Positions 41,691-49,573 of a stretch of DNA of 64,000 bases are shown here, piece by piece. The position numbers were made by a program, and so were the translations under genes. The stretch is from Candidatus Obscuribacter sp. GTDB lineage: Bacteria; Cyanobacteriota; Vampirovibrionia; Obscuribacterales; Obscuribacteraceae. Under the pieces are notes generated by a model that worked only from the letters and a program-made list of their open reading frames with translations, had not been told where the DNA came from and searched no databases. The stretch's first letter is position 1; each line of letters opens with the position of its first letter. Location: assembly GCA_016712465.1 (NCBI GenBank), contig JADJQZ010000001.1:992001-1056000 (forward strand), given 5' to 3'.

Positions 41691-43445
41691 AACCTTACCA
41701 GGACCACTTATCCTGATGGGTATTACATTGAGCGAGTCTTTGACCAGCTGAACCGTCTTACCGATATCAAGCTGAATGGTGCAGGAACCAGTGCTCTCCA
41801 ATTCCAGTACGATGCGCTTTCGCGGCGCACCAAGCTCATCTATGAGAATGGCTGTTCGACTAGCTATGGCTTTGAGCAAGACAATGACCTCAATGGGCTA
41901 TTGCACAACTTTGTTGGCTCCAATGTCAACTTCAGCTATGCCTTTGATAGCGTTGGCCAAATGCTTTCGCAACGTACTTCAGACCCGGCTAATTTCCGCT
42001 GGACCCTTGGCGCACCTGGCACTGTCTCTTATGGCACGGCTAATAACATCAATCAGTATCCGACTGTTGGTGGCACTGGATTCAGCTACAGCACCGATGG
42101 AAACTTGACGAATGACGGTGTCTTTAAATACGAGTTCAACACCGAAAGGATGATGACTCGTGTTCGGGACGCTGGCACCAACGCCATTGTTGCCGACTAT
42201 CTTTATGATCCTGCTTTGAGGCAGCGCCAGAAGAATGTCGGAGGCACCAAGACCAATTTCTATTACGCTGGCTGGCAACGGCTGGCTGATTATGACGGAA
42301 CCACGAACACACTCCAGCAGCGCTTTGTTTATGGTACCGGTCTCGATGAAGTCTTGATTCAAATTAACAGTGGAGGGACAAAGACTTATTTCCACGGAAA
42401 TCATCAAGGATCTGTGATTGCCACAACTGATGCCTCAGGCGCTGTCTTGAACCGCTTCAAGTACAGCCCTTATGGCGAATCTCCCAGTATGAGTGGGACC
42501 AGTCATGGTTATACCGGTCAACGGTATGACAGCGAGACGGGGCTCTACTACTACAAGATGCGTCAGTACTCGCCGAAATTGGGGCGGTTCTTGCAGGCTG
42601 ATCCTATCGGGCATGAAGGAGGATTTAATCTCTACTCGTATGTCGAGAACAGTCCTATGACTTCAAACGACTCTCTCGGATTACAAGGTGACAGTGTCAC
42701 ACTTTTTGGAGTGACATCGGCCGGTAACAAGCTTGCAGCACCTGCTGTTTCGGTGAATGCAGCCGGAAGTTTGCCTGAGATTGGTTCCTCTCCTATTGAT
42801 AGTGACATACTCGCTTTCCACGGACCTTCTTATCGTCCAGACAATGAAGGTGTTACCAAGACTCGCTTGTTCATGACAGGTGACCGACCAATCTACGAGT
42901 ATGACTATTCTTCCGCAACCCGGAGGCTTCTCAGTGTCTACAGAGAGGAAACCTCAACGGTTAGATCTGGAAGGGAATATATGCTGAGGAACAGGAAGGT
43001 CGCAAAGGAAGAGTTCAAAAATACCTGGCAATATGCTGGAGGTTTTCCCCCGATCGCTACTTTTGCCACGTTCTCCAGCGCCGACGCCTGGGTTGGTAAC
43101 TTTATGACTTCAAATCGAGTCATGATTCATGGAGAGTATGACGTTTGGACTAAACAGATTGCCGATTTTAACAATGCCTTCGGTAACATTTTCAGGCATG
43201 CAGCCGTTGCAGCTACTCTCGTCAGGTATGGATTCTCCCAAAAGCATGTTGCCATTGGAGGTCTTCTTTTGGAAGGGGTAGAAACTCTTAACGAGGGTGA
43301 TGGATTTAGGGGAGATGCGACTACCGATCTGACTTCCAATAATCTAGGAATTCAGTATGGAAATCTTCATAAAGCAGAGTCAGACCCAGCGCTATTCTAC
43401 GGCGGACTTGCTGAAATGATTTGGCGCAATCTACGGTCTATTTAG
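41691..43445 (+). CDS. 5'-truncated RHS protein, tip variant 3
   Basis: The frame opens at the element boundary as NLTRTTYPDGYYIERVFDQL and continues through a few YD repeats, closely matching RHS 1 to the core QADPIGHEGGFNLYSYVENS. The tip of about 260 residues differs completely. Its C-terminal domain has the pattern FRHAAVAATLVRYGF, an LLEGVE acid motif and TTDLTSNNLGIQYGN. The R-H-A ... E ... D-L-x-x-N-N-x-G-x-x-x-G arrangement resembles DUF6973-type toxin domains found at RHS C-termini. That assignment is family knowledge applied by eye. A small membrane-type gene follows 125 bases downstream and may be its immunity gene. Confidence 0.85.
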   Translation, partial: NLTRTTYPDGYYIERVFDQLNRLTDIKLNGAGTSALQFQYDALSRRTKLIYENGCSTSYGFEQDNDLNGLLHNFVGSNVNFSYAFDSVGQMLSQRTSDPANFRWTLGAPGTVSYGTANNINQYPTVGGTGFSYSTDGNLTNDGVFKYEFNTERMMTRVRDAGTNAIVADYLYDPALRQRQKNVGGTKTNFYYAGWQRLADYDGTTNTLQQRFVYGTGLDEVLIQINSGGTKTYFHGNHQGSVIATTDASGAVLNRFKYSPYGESPSMSGTSHGYTGQRYDSETGLYYYKMRQYSPKLGRFLQADPIGHEGGFNLYSYVENSPMTSNDSLGLQGDSVTLFGVTSAGNKLAAPAVSVNAAGSLPEIGSSPIDSDILAFHGPSYRPDNEGVTKTRLFMTGDRPIYEYDYSSATRRLLSVYREETSTVRSGREYMLRNRKVAKEEFKNTWQYAGGFPPIATFATFSSADAWVGNFMTSNRVMIHGEYDVWTKQIADFNNAFGNIFRHAAVAATLVRYGFSQKHVAIGGLLLEGVETLNEGDGFRGDATTDLTSNNLGIQYGNLHKAESDPALFYGGLAEMIWRNLRSI

Positions 43446-43570
43446 GTCCGCTCTGCAGTGTACGTTTCCTTAGTCCATGATTGTGTTAAAATTGTCCTTG
43501 GTGTCTGTTGTTGAATCAGGAATTAGCGCATTGTGCCATCGGTTAGATTGAGCTAAAGGTGACTTGCGAA

Positions 43571-43960
43571 ATGCTGAAGTATCGGATAGAGAAAGTAAGT
43601 ATCTTTATTTTTGGTACTTTGTTTATCGTTCCCGTAAGCTACCTTTCTCTCCGCTGGTTTTGTAGCGCTTATGAGCTACCATTTTCACGATTCGTTTGGG
43701 AGGCAGATCATTGCTTTGGGAGTCAATTCTCGATGGCCAAGTACTTAGCACACAGCAAGTCGCTCCAGGGCAAAACCATTGCTGAAACGAAAGCTATGCT
43801 TTCCCGTCGTGGTTGGAATTGGGACCAGCAAGACTTCAAGAGCGGTAAATCCGTTGCTCTAGTGCTTTTGCCAAACTACGATTATCGGGTATTGACGATC
43901 TATTACCAACACGGCAAAGTGGTTGATGCAACAGTATCCGGCGATGGACGCTCCTGGTAG
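43571..43960 (+). CDS. Small membrane-anchored protein, candidate immunity protein for RHS 3
   Basis: A protein of about 129 residues with one N-terminal membrane helix (KVSIFIFGTLFIVPVSYLSL). A small exported domain follows, with SKSLQGKTIAETKAMLSRRG and YRVLTIYYQHGKVVDATVSG. The LxGKTxxExxxxL motif followed by a terminal beta hairpin resembles the BamE/SmpA-like fold. The ATG at 43571 has AAAGGTGA just upstream. It is co-directional with and immediately after the RHS gene, the typical place for an immunity gene. No direct evidence supports that role. Confidence 0.6.
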   Translation: MLKYRIEKVSIFIFGTLFIVPVSYLSLRWFCSAYELPFSRFVWEADHCFGSQFSMAKYLAHSKSLQGKTIAETKAMLSRRGWNWDQQDFKSGKSVALVLLPNYDYRVLTIYYQHGKVVDATVSGDGRSW

Positions 43961-44054
43961 ACGAGAGTCAAAATTGGCAGTCAGTTGTTTGCCGAATCTC
44001 GTAAGCTGATAAATTTCAGATTGTTCCGCTCGCGTACTGTATTTCATTGCCCTG

Positions 44055-44690
44055 ATTCGTAGGCTCAAATGCCGACCAGCTAACCTTTTCGGGAGTCGTA
44101 ATTACACCGCCCCCAGGGCAGTGCTCTTTACGGCTCCCTCCTTTTTTGTTCTTTTGCACCTTCTACTATACTATGCCGCAAGCTGCCTTAAGCCCTCATT
44201 AAAAGCCAGATTTCAAGCGACCAAGCTATGTTTGAAACGGAACTTCCTTCTTTGCAGCGTCGGTAGAAACAGCTGACCATACAGCCCTTGGGCTCTAGCA
44301 GAATCGGCTTGTGGCTTATTTGGTGTCTACATTGGGAACCGCTCGGTGACTTGGTCTCAACAAGTTTGATTTTAGCATCCCAAACAGTGCACGGACAACA
44401 GTTGGTGTCTACCAATTACCGTGCAAAAAATTCATCAATCCTTGAGTCTGTGCTTAATTGCGCGATTCAGTCGAGGCGGTCAGGAAGGAAGTTCCGTTGA
44501 AATGGTCACCAGCAATCCGTCGGCACCAAACAAAAAGACCGCCCAGAATAGACTGCGGCGGTCCTTAAGCTATCGTCTGACAGTCCGCTTGCGAGGACTC
44601 GATATTTCTACTGCGTCAGTCAGTTTCGGCAGGTAGCGGGCGAGTTACTACAGTTTCGGGTCTGCGCAGACCTGGCGTTTCCACAATGCC
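44055..44690. repeat. Dispersed composite repeat, copy 4, with an inserted MITE
   Basis: Has the CGTAGGCTCAAATGCCGACC start, the TTTTCGGGAGTCGTAATTAC segment, the CGGCTCCCTCC segment and the GAAATGGTC...GACCGCC/GGCGGTC segment (hairpin arms 44537-44543 and 44557-44563). It continues to the palindrome GGTCTGCGCAGACC and GACCTGGCGTTTCCACAATG. Compared with the other copies, about 265 extra bases lie between TGCCGCAAGC and GAAATGGTC (see 44238-44496). Confidence 0.65.
44238..44496. mobile_element. MITE-like insertion with 13-bp inverted repeats and 6-bp target duplication
   Basis: CGGAACTTCCTTC (44238-44250) is perfectly inverted as GAAGGAAGTTCCG (44484-44496). Both ends are flanked by the direct repeat TTGAAA (44232-44237 and 44497-44502). 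The uninterrupted composite repeats have only one such hexamer before ATGGTC (for example ATTGAAATGGTC near 30.85 kb), so the insertion is confirmed by empty sites. The 259-base body has no credible transposase; a minus-strand open frame with several Cys is short and unassigned. It is presumably mobilised in trans by an unknown IS. Confidence 0.8.
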
Positions 44691-45120
44691 CCTCGGCTCA
44701 AAGCAATGAACCAGATTGGTCACTGCTCACCGTGTATGCATTAAGAATAGCGGGTTTTGAAGATAGTACCAGTACCCCGGAAAAGGTCTAAGGAAGAAAA
44801 ATACGGCTGCCAAAGGTGGCGGTGAAGCTGGGTCAAAAGAGAGCCGGGAATTGTCAGAAGCTTGAACCAGACCAATATGCGGCGGCTCAGGGGTAGATGT
44901 TTTATGGATATCCGTTAAATATCCAAAACCGCCCTTCTGTGTGTCTGCCGCTCTCTTTGAGGGCGATTGGCTTACCTGCCCAGGTGCCTCAACTATGTCA
45001 GGTTGGCGCCACCCTCCGCCAACCGAATGCGGCAGTCGTGGTTGACGCCCGCGGCCGCCGGTTGACTGCGGGAGCCAACCTGACTTGCCAGGTCCGTACT
45101 GGGCTCTTGGAGGGCAACAT
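44691..45120 (+). promoter_or_regulatory. Leader of the intact GP88-family gene (copy B)
   Basis: Conserved with copy A at 38889-39471. The operator-like TGGATAT/ATATCCA arms are at 44905-44911 and 44919-44925. Alternative hairpin arms are GTCAGGTTGGC (44997-45007), GCCAACC (45018-45024) and GCCAACCTGAC (45074-45084). GGAGGG lies just before the ATG as ribosome-binding site. The first and last arm form an 11-bp stem, while the middle arm forms a competing 7-bp stem. Confidence 0.5.
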
Positions 45121-45942
45121 ATGGACGATGCAGAGGGATTGTACGGATTGGAGCTGACGAGGAATTCGAAAGTTGGGTGGGCGTTTAGTGTGTCGAGGAA
45201 AGAGAGCTGCATTGGGGCGACGGAAGCCTGCCGAGCCCTCTGCTATGGCAACGGCGTCAGGTACAAGACGAAGGGAGCCAGGAGAAAGAGGGAGAGGAAC
45301 TTCCGGACGGTAGAGAGGCTGCTTGCCCTGGGGGGACCGGAGCTACTGGCCGACAACCTGGTGCACTTGATAGATATGGCGAGACCGACGGATTGGCTTG
45401 TGGCGAAGTTGTCCGGGGTGAAGACGAAGGTGCCGTGGTCTTTGAGGCTTTTTGACGTTGGAGACGTGCATAGGGCGGAAGTGGCATATGCCTGGTGGTT
45501 AGCGGCGATAAAGAGGCCGGAGTGTGTGCTGTGGTTTTACTCAAGGTCCTTTGTGGAGCCGGAGATACTGAAGAAGCTGGCGCTACTGGCCGAGCTTCCG
45601 AATGTAAGAGGATTCCTGAGTCTTGACCGGGAGAACTACAAAGAGGGGCTGAAGGCCTTTAAGCGGTACCCGGAAGTATTTTCTGTGGCGGTGATGCAAG
45701 AGAAGCCGAGCCCGCAGGTGAAGAAGATGCTGCTTGAGATAGAGAGGGTGGTGCCGGAAAAGAGGCTGGTGGTGTTTCCGGTGCACAAGGGGGCGTTCCA
45801 TGTGGAGCCGCTAAAGACCAGGGGCGTGGTGTGCCCGCAGGTGCTAGGCCAGTATGAGCTCGTGAACGAGCCGGACAGAGAGAAGCCGTGCCAGAGCTGC
45901 CGTGTGTGCCTGCCGCGGCCTCCGTCGCAGCCCGGAGTGTAA
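45121..45942 (+). CDS. GP88-family protein, intact copy
   Basis: The 273-residue protein matches the phage/plasmid GP88-type family in its N-terminal ELTRNSKVGWAFSVSRKESC and the cysteine cluster C30-x6-C37-x3-C41 (ATEACRALCYGNG). The middle has SLRLFDVGDVHRAEVAYAWW and LWFYSRSFVEPEIL. The tail has a second cluster, C257-x2-C260-x2-C263. Two cysteine clusters suggest metal or iron-sulfur binding. The function is unknown; relatives occur on phages and conjugative plasmids. Arg is mostly AGG, as in the sigma factor and ssb block. Two broken copies exist at 20417 and 39472, and a long conserved leader and trailer surround the gene. Confidence 0.75.
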   Translation: MDDAEGLYGLELTRNSKVGWAFSVSRKESCIGATEACRALCYGNGVRYKTKGARRKRERNFRTVERLLALGGPELLADNLVHLIDMARPTDWLVAKLSGVKTKVPWSLRLFDVGDVHRAEVAYAWWLAAIKRPECVLWFYSRSFVEPEILKKLALLAELPNVRGFLSLDRENYKEGLKAFKRYPEVFSVAVMQEKPSPQVKKMLLEIERVVPEKRLVVFPVHKGAFHVEPLKTRGVVCPQVLGQYELVNEPDREKPCQSCRVCLPRPPSQPGV

Positions 45943-45999
45943 GAGTGCCACCCGCGGCTTGCAAGGCGGGAAGCGTAGAAAACTAGACCGAAGCGTTGA

Positions 46000-46055
46000 C
46001 TCGCGCCGATGACAGTTCAAGCCCTTACTGACGAGGACTTGAACTGTCGCGCGAG
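46000..46055 (+). ncRNA. Conserved long hairpin downstream of GP88 (copy 2)
   Basis: Identical in structure to 20888-20943. The outer stem is CTCGCGC (46000-46006) with GCGCGAG (46049-46055). The inner stem is GACAGTTCAAG (46011-46021) with CTTGAACTGTC (46038-46048). Homology with the other locus ends at 46071, right after GGCGGAGGTTA, so the structure sits at the right edge of the duplicated cassette. Confidence 0.5.
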
Positions 46056-46136
46056 CTTTGGCGGAGGTTACTAGCCAGACCAGTCTATTAGTTGTGGCGA
46101 AAAGAAAGAGATTCCTCACTGGAGAGTCTATTGGTA

Positions 46137-46535
46137 TTAAGTTGGTCCTATGTCCTTTATTTGCTGATAGGCGTAGTCAAAATTGCTAATTGTTAGAGTT
46201 GCGACTCTACCGTTTTCAAATCTAACAATTAACAAACATTGGCTATTAGTCTTCGTTCTATTGTCAAAAGTCTCAGATATCACAAGACGGATTTTTTTCT
46301 CTGTCCATGATTTTTCTGTAAGTCCAAGCAATTTAATTGCTGTTCCTTGATCTGCGGAAGCAAGAGTTTGAATGTTTTTGCTTACCCATTTCCATCTTTC
46401 TTGATTAGTCTTCCCCTCAATGAAAGGTTGCTTACTGCTCATACTTGCAGTATTACTATCGCGAGAATCAACTGGCGTACTAGTTGTTGGAAATAATAGT
46501 ACGGCGAATACCCAAGCCCACCATTTAATATTCAT
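46137..46535 (-). CDS. Small exported protein, candidate immunity protein for RHS 4
   Basis: 132 residues with a signal peptide (MNIKWWAWVFAVLLFPTTSTP). A small alpha/beta domain follows: GTAIKLLGLTEKSWTEKKIR, LLIVRFENGRVATLTISNFD. The plan is like that of the small protein at 43571: a helix, a loop and a terminal beta hairpin, as in BamE-like folds. It is co-directional with RHS 4 and begins about 250 bases beyond the RHS stop, past a terminator. AAAGGAC precedes the ATG. An immunity role is inferred from position only. Confidence 0.6.
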   Translation of the reverse strand: MNIKWWAWVFAVLLFPTTSTPVDSRDSNTASMSSKQPFIEGKTNQERWKWVSKNIQTLASADQGTAIKLLGLTEKSWTEKKIRLVISETFDNRTKTNSQCLLIVRFENGRVATLTISNFDYAYQQIKDIGPT

Positions 46536-46735
46536 GCTTCAAATGTCCTTTTCGATTGCTTTTAGAACGAAACTTGGCTTTGGCGATTATCAGACCTGGG
46601 ATTCCTTGATACTTTCTCCTTGATTAACTCATTTTCTTTGATTTTGCAACCAAAGACAGACCCGGCTAGTCTTTCTCGAATCCCTTAAAGTCTTAGTAAG
46701 CTTTGGATAAGGCTGAAATCCATAATAAATAAAAA

Positions 46736-46764
46736 GGGCAATTGAGTAAAACACTCAATTGCCC
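46736..46764 (-). terminator. Intrinsic terminator of RHS 4
   Basis: GGGCAATTGAGT (46736-46747) is perfectly inverted as ACTCAATTGCCC (46753-46764). On the minus strand it is followed by TTTTTATTTATT. It lies 23 bases beyond the RHS stop codon. Confidence 0.8.
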
Positions 46765-46787
46765 GAAACAATTACCCAGCCTAGACT

Positions 46788-49160
46788 TTATTCAAATTCT
46801 GGGTATGGCGGTGTTAAACTTGCGCTTGGAGGTGGTATCACCACAGCACTAGGAGGACCATACCCGGGTGCGTCGCCAGCATTCTCTTTGAAGTATGGTC
46901 TGCCGCCTTCATAGAAGTTGCCAGTAACGCGGTATCCACCTTTGGAGAACCCGTGGAAAGAGCCATCTGTTTCCACTGTGACATACGATCCGTCGGGATA
47001 CGTATATGTTATGGACCCGTCTGGGTTGTAGTACACCGGGTCAGTAACAACCGGTGGAGGATCAACATTACTCCCTGGTGCATCTTTTTGAACACCACCC
47101 TTGAGTTGAGCAATAGCAAGAGCAGGCACATAAATGCCATAGGTGCTGTCCTCATCACCAAAGAGCGGTGATCTTTGAGCACCAGGAACTAGCCAATCGA
47201 CCAAGCCAGGTGTGGCTCCATCGCCGGTATTTCGTCCCCAGTCAAATCTTGCTCCCTGCGCGAAAGTCAGCCCAAACTGCGCGAACCAATCCGCTCCAGA
47301 CATTCCATCAGGATTGTCATACCAAGGGATGTAGCTGTCTACTGGGTCGCCAGTACCAGGAATCCAGCACCACTGCAAGCCCATGGGGTCGGTATACTTC
47401 TGAGGACTGTTGCCCACATAGGTATAGAGATTGAAGTCCCGTCCGGTGTAGCCAATCGGGTCGGGTTGCAAGAACCGGCCAAGCTTCGGTGAATAGTACC
47501 GGCGCTTGAAGTAGTAGAGACCAAGTTCCGAATCATAGCGCTGACCGGTGAATCCGACAGTGGTTCCGCCTAGCGTGGTGATTTCCCCAAACGGGCTGAA
47601 CTTATTCTTGTTAGCCACGGCCCCGGAGTTATTGCTCACGGCAATAATCGAGCCGACTTTGTCGTGGTGCAGGAAGGTCGGAATAGAGCCCGTCACAATG
47701 ATGAGAGGCTCATCCAAGCCGGTTCCGTAGATATAGCGGCGCTGAAGGGCACCACTGCTTCCGTTGTAGTCGGCAATGCGCTGCCAGCCGGAATAGACAT
47801 AGCGGGTCTTGGTAGAGCCCACAGTCTTCTGGCTTTGACGGTGCATGGGGTCATACACGAAACTAGCACTGGTTCCGGTTTTGCTAGCGGTGAGTAAATG
47901 GTTCTCGGTGTCATAACCGAAGGTCCAGACACCATCCCCAGTCAGGCACTTGTTGCCGTTGTAGCTGTATCCCACACCTCCTACTGAGGGATATTTATTG
48001 ACGTTATCGGCCGTTCCGTAAGACAGGGTCCCGGCTGCGGCAGGGTGCCACATGTAGGTGCTGTCACTGACGGTCATGCTCAAAGGCTCATGCACGTTGT
48101 TGAAGGTATAGGTGAAGGCGACGTTGGCGCCCCCTGCAAAGTTGTGGGTAATTCCCGTCAGGTCCTCATTCAACTGAGGGGTGTACACAACCGATGTGCC
48201 GTTGCTGAAGGTGATGCCGGTTCTTTGAGACAACTGGTTGTAGCTGAAAGTGGCAGCACTTGTGCCGCTTCCATTCAACTTAATTGTGCTCAGCCGGTTG
48301 AGCTGATCATAGGCCCTGTCTACGAAGTAGGAATCTGGGTAGGTGGTTTTCGTGATGTTGCCATTGGCATCGAGCACATGGGTAACGGTCTTGCCGTCTG
48401 GATATTGCTCCTTGAAGAAACGACCGGCGGTGTCGTAGAAGAGCTGGATGGCTCCAGAAGAAGGGTCTCCTGCGACAACTGGCTTGCTGGTCTGAGTGAG
48501 GCGACCGGCAAGGTCATAGGTGTTTGTGACCGTGGGCTGCCCGGAAGGTGCCTTTGTGGAAAGCCGGTTGAGAACATCAAAGGTGTTCACAATCGTGCTG
48601 CCAGAGCGCGTGACATAGGTCAAGACGTTACCATTGGCATCATATGAGCTGTTCTGCTCAAAGGTGGTGTCCTGGTAAGTGGTCTTGTTAGGTCGGTCAA
48701 ATCCGTCGAAACTGAACTGAGTTACGAAACCGCGAGCGTCCATGACCGAAGCCAGCCGGCCATTGGCAGAGTAGGTACGAGTCTCAGTAACTGTACTGGT
48801 CGGGTCGGTAACGGTGCTGATTCTGTTGTTGGCATCATAACCGTAGAGCCATACGCGAGATTGCGCGTCCGTGACACTTTGAACACGGTCATTGCCATCA
48901 AAGGCCCAGGTAGTGGTCTGGCTTGCAGGGTCCACAGCGGTAAGCCGCTCGTTACCGGCAGAATACGTCCATGAGTAAGTCTGCCATGCAGGACTTCCAC
49001 CGGTCTGCCGCTCCTGCTTTGTCAGGTTGCTGTTGTCATCGAAGGTCCACTTCGTGACATAGCTGAACGGGGCAGGATCTGTCTTTTGGGTCAGTCGCCG
49101 CAAAGGATCAAACTGGAGGGTAACCGTATTGGAACGAGGATCTGTCACCGAAGTGACGTT
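46788..49160 (-). CDS. 5'-truncated RHS protein, tip variant 4
   Basis: The minus frame starts at the element boundary as TNVTSVTDPRSNTVTLQFD and gives about 790 residues. Many YD repeats (YDANGNVLTYVTRSGSTIVN and others) lead to the core GFTGQRYDSELGLYYFKRRYYSPKLGRFLQPDPIGY. The tip of about 200 residues starts QWCWIPGTGDPVDSYIPWYD and has repeated Tyr/Gly/Asp beta-rich strands (YPDGSYVTVETDGSFHGFSK) and a Pro-rich end. No toxin family is recognised. The 5' part, including any signal or secretion domain, is missing at the 412-bp element. A terminator and a candidate immunity gene follow. Confidence 0.87.
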   Translation of the reverse strand, partial: NVTSVTDPRSNTVTLQFDPLRRLTQKTDPAPFSYVTKWTFDDNSNLTKQERQTGGSPAWQTYSWTYSAGNERLTAVDPASQTTTWAFDGNDRVQSVTDAQSRVWLYGYDANNRISTVTDPTSTVTETRTYSANGRLASVMDARGFVTQFSFDGFDRPNKTTYQDTTFEQNSSYDANGNVLTYVTRSGSTIVNTFDVLNRLSTKAPSGQPTVTNTYDLAGRLTQTSKPVVAGDPSSGAIQLFYDTAGRFFKEQYPDGKTVTHVLDANGNITKTTYPDSYFVDRAYDQLNRLSTIKLNGSGTSAATFSYNQLSQRTGITFSNGTSVVYTPQLNEDLTGITHNFAGGANVAFTYTFNNVHEPLSMTVSDSTYMWHPAAAGTLSYGTADNVNKYPSVGGVGYSYNGNKCLTGDGVWTFGYDTENHLLTASKTGTSASFVYDPMHRQSQKTVGSTKTRYVYSGWQRIADYNGSSGALQRRYIYGTGLDEPLIIVTGSIPTFLHHDKVGSIIAVSNNSGAVANKNKFSPFGEITTLGGTTVGFTGQRYDSELGLYYFKRRYYSPKLGRFLQPDPIGYTGRDFNLYTYVGNSPQKYTDPMGLQWCWIPGTGDPVDSYIPWYDNPDGMSGADWFAQFGLTFAQGARFDWGRNTGDGATPGLVDWLVPGAQRSPLFGDEDSTYGIYVPALAIAQLKGGVQKDAPGSNVDPPPVVTDPVYYNPDGSITYTYPDGSYVTVETDGSFHGFSKGGYRVTGNFYEGGRPYFKENAGDAPGYGPPSAVVIPPPSASLTPPYPEFE

Positions 49161-49161
49161 C

Positions 49162-49573
49162 GTACGGGAACCCTCACGAGGTGGTATCTGTCTGGATTTT
49201 GGGACTTGTGTAGTCGCTGATGTAGATGCTTGCTTGTGAGTGTTGGCAGCATAGTGTTTTTTTTAGCCGCCGCAGGTGCGAACTTCAGGCAGTTTTCTAC
49301 AGGCGCACGTGTAGACATTTTGTAGGCGCAAGAGCTGTCTACAAGATCTCTAAGCAGCTGAGCGGGAGGAGTAAAGAGCTCACGGACTCGAAATTATTTG
49401 TTGCTCGGTGCCTACACGGCATCTACAAAAGGACTAATGCGACTAGCCTGAAAGCCGCTGGTGAACCCAGCTTTTGAGACGTAGCCAGTGTTGAGTTTCC
49501 TGTGTACGTATACACGTCTGCTTACATAGTTTTGAAGACACCCATCAATTGGACGGTGTGAGGGTTCCTGTAC
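49162..49573. mobile_element. 412-bp non-autonomous derivative of the integrase element
   Basis: The left end GTACGGGAACCCTCA (49162-49176, one mismatch) and right end TGAGGGTTCCTGTAC (49559-49573) match the 15-bp repeats of the full element. The interior keeps diverged versions of the two ends, including GTGTAGACATTTTGTAGGC and GCCTACACGGCATCTACAAAA, joined at about 49392 with the whole integrase deleted. It resembles a MITE that the intact integrases could mobilise. Its left end cuts the 5' end of RHS 4 at a TNVTS codon site, and its right flank is an orphan frame. Confidence 0.85.

Noticed and set aside
44188..44415. Cys-rich minus-strand frame in the MITE as a transposase
   Set aside because: Too short, spans the insertion boundary and has no transposase catalytic motif or start signal.
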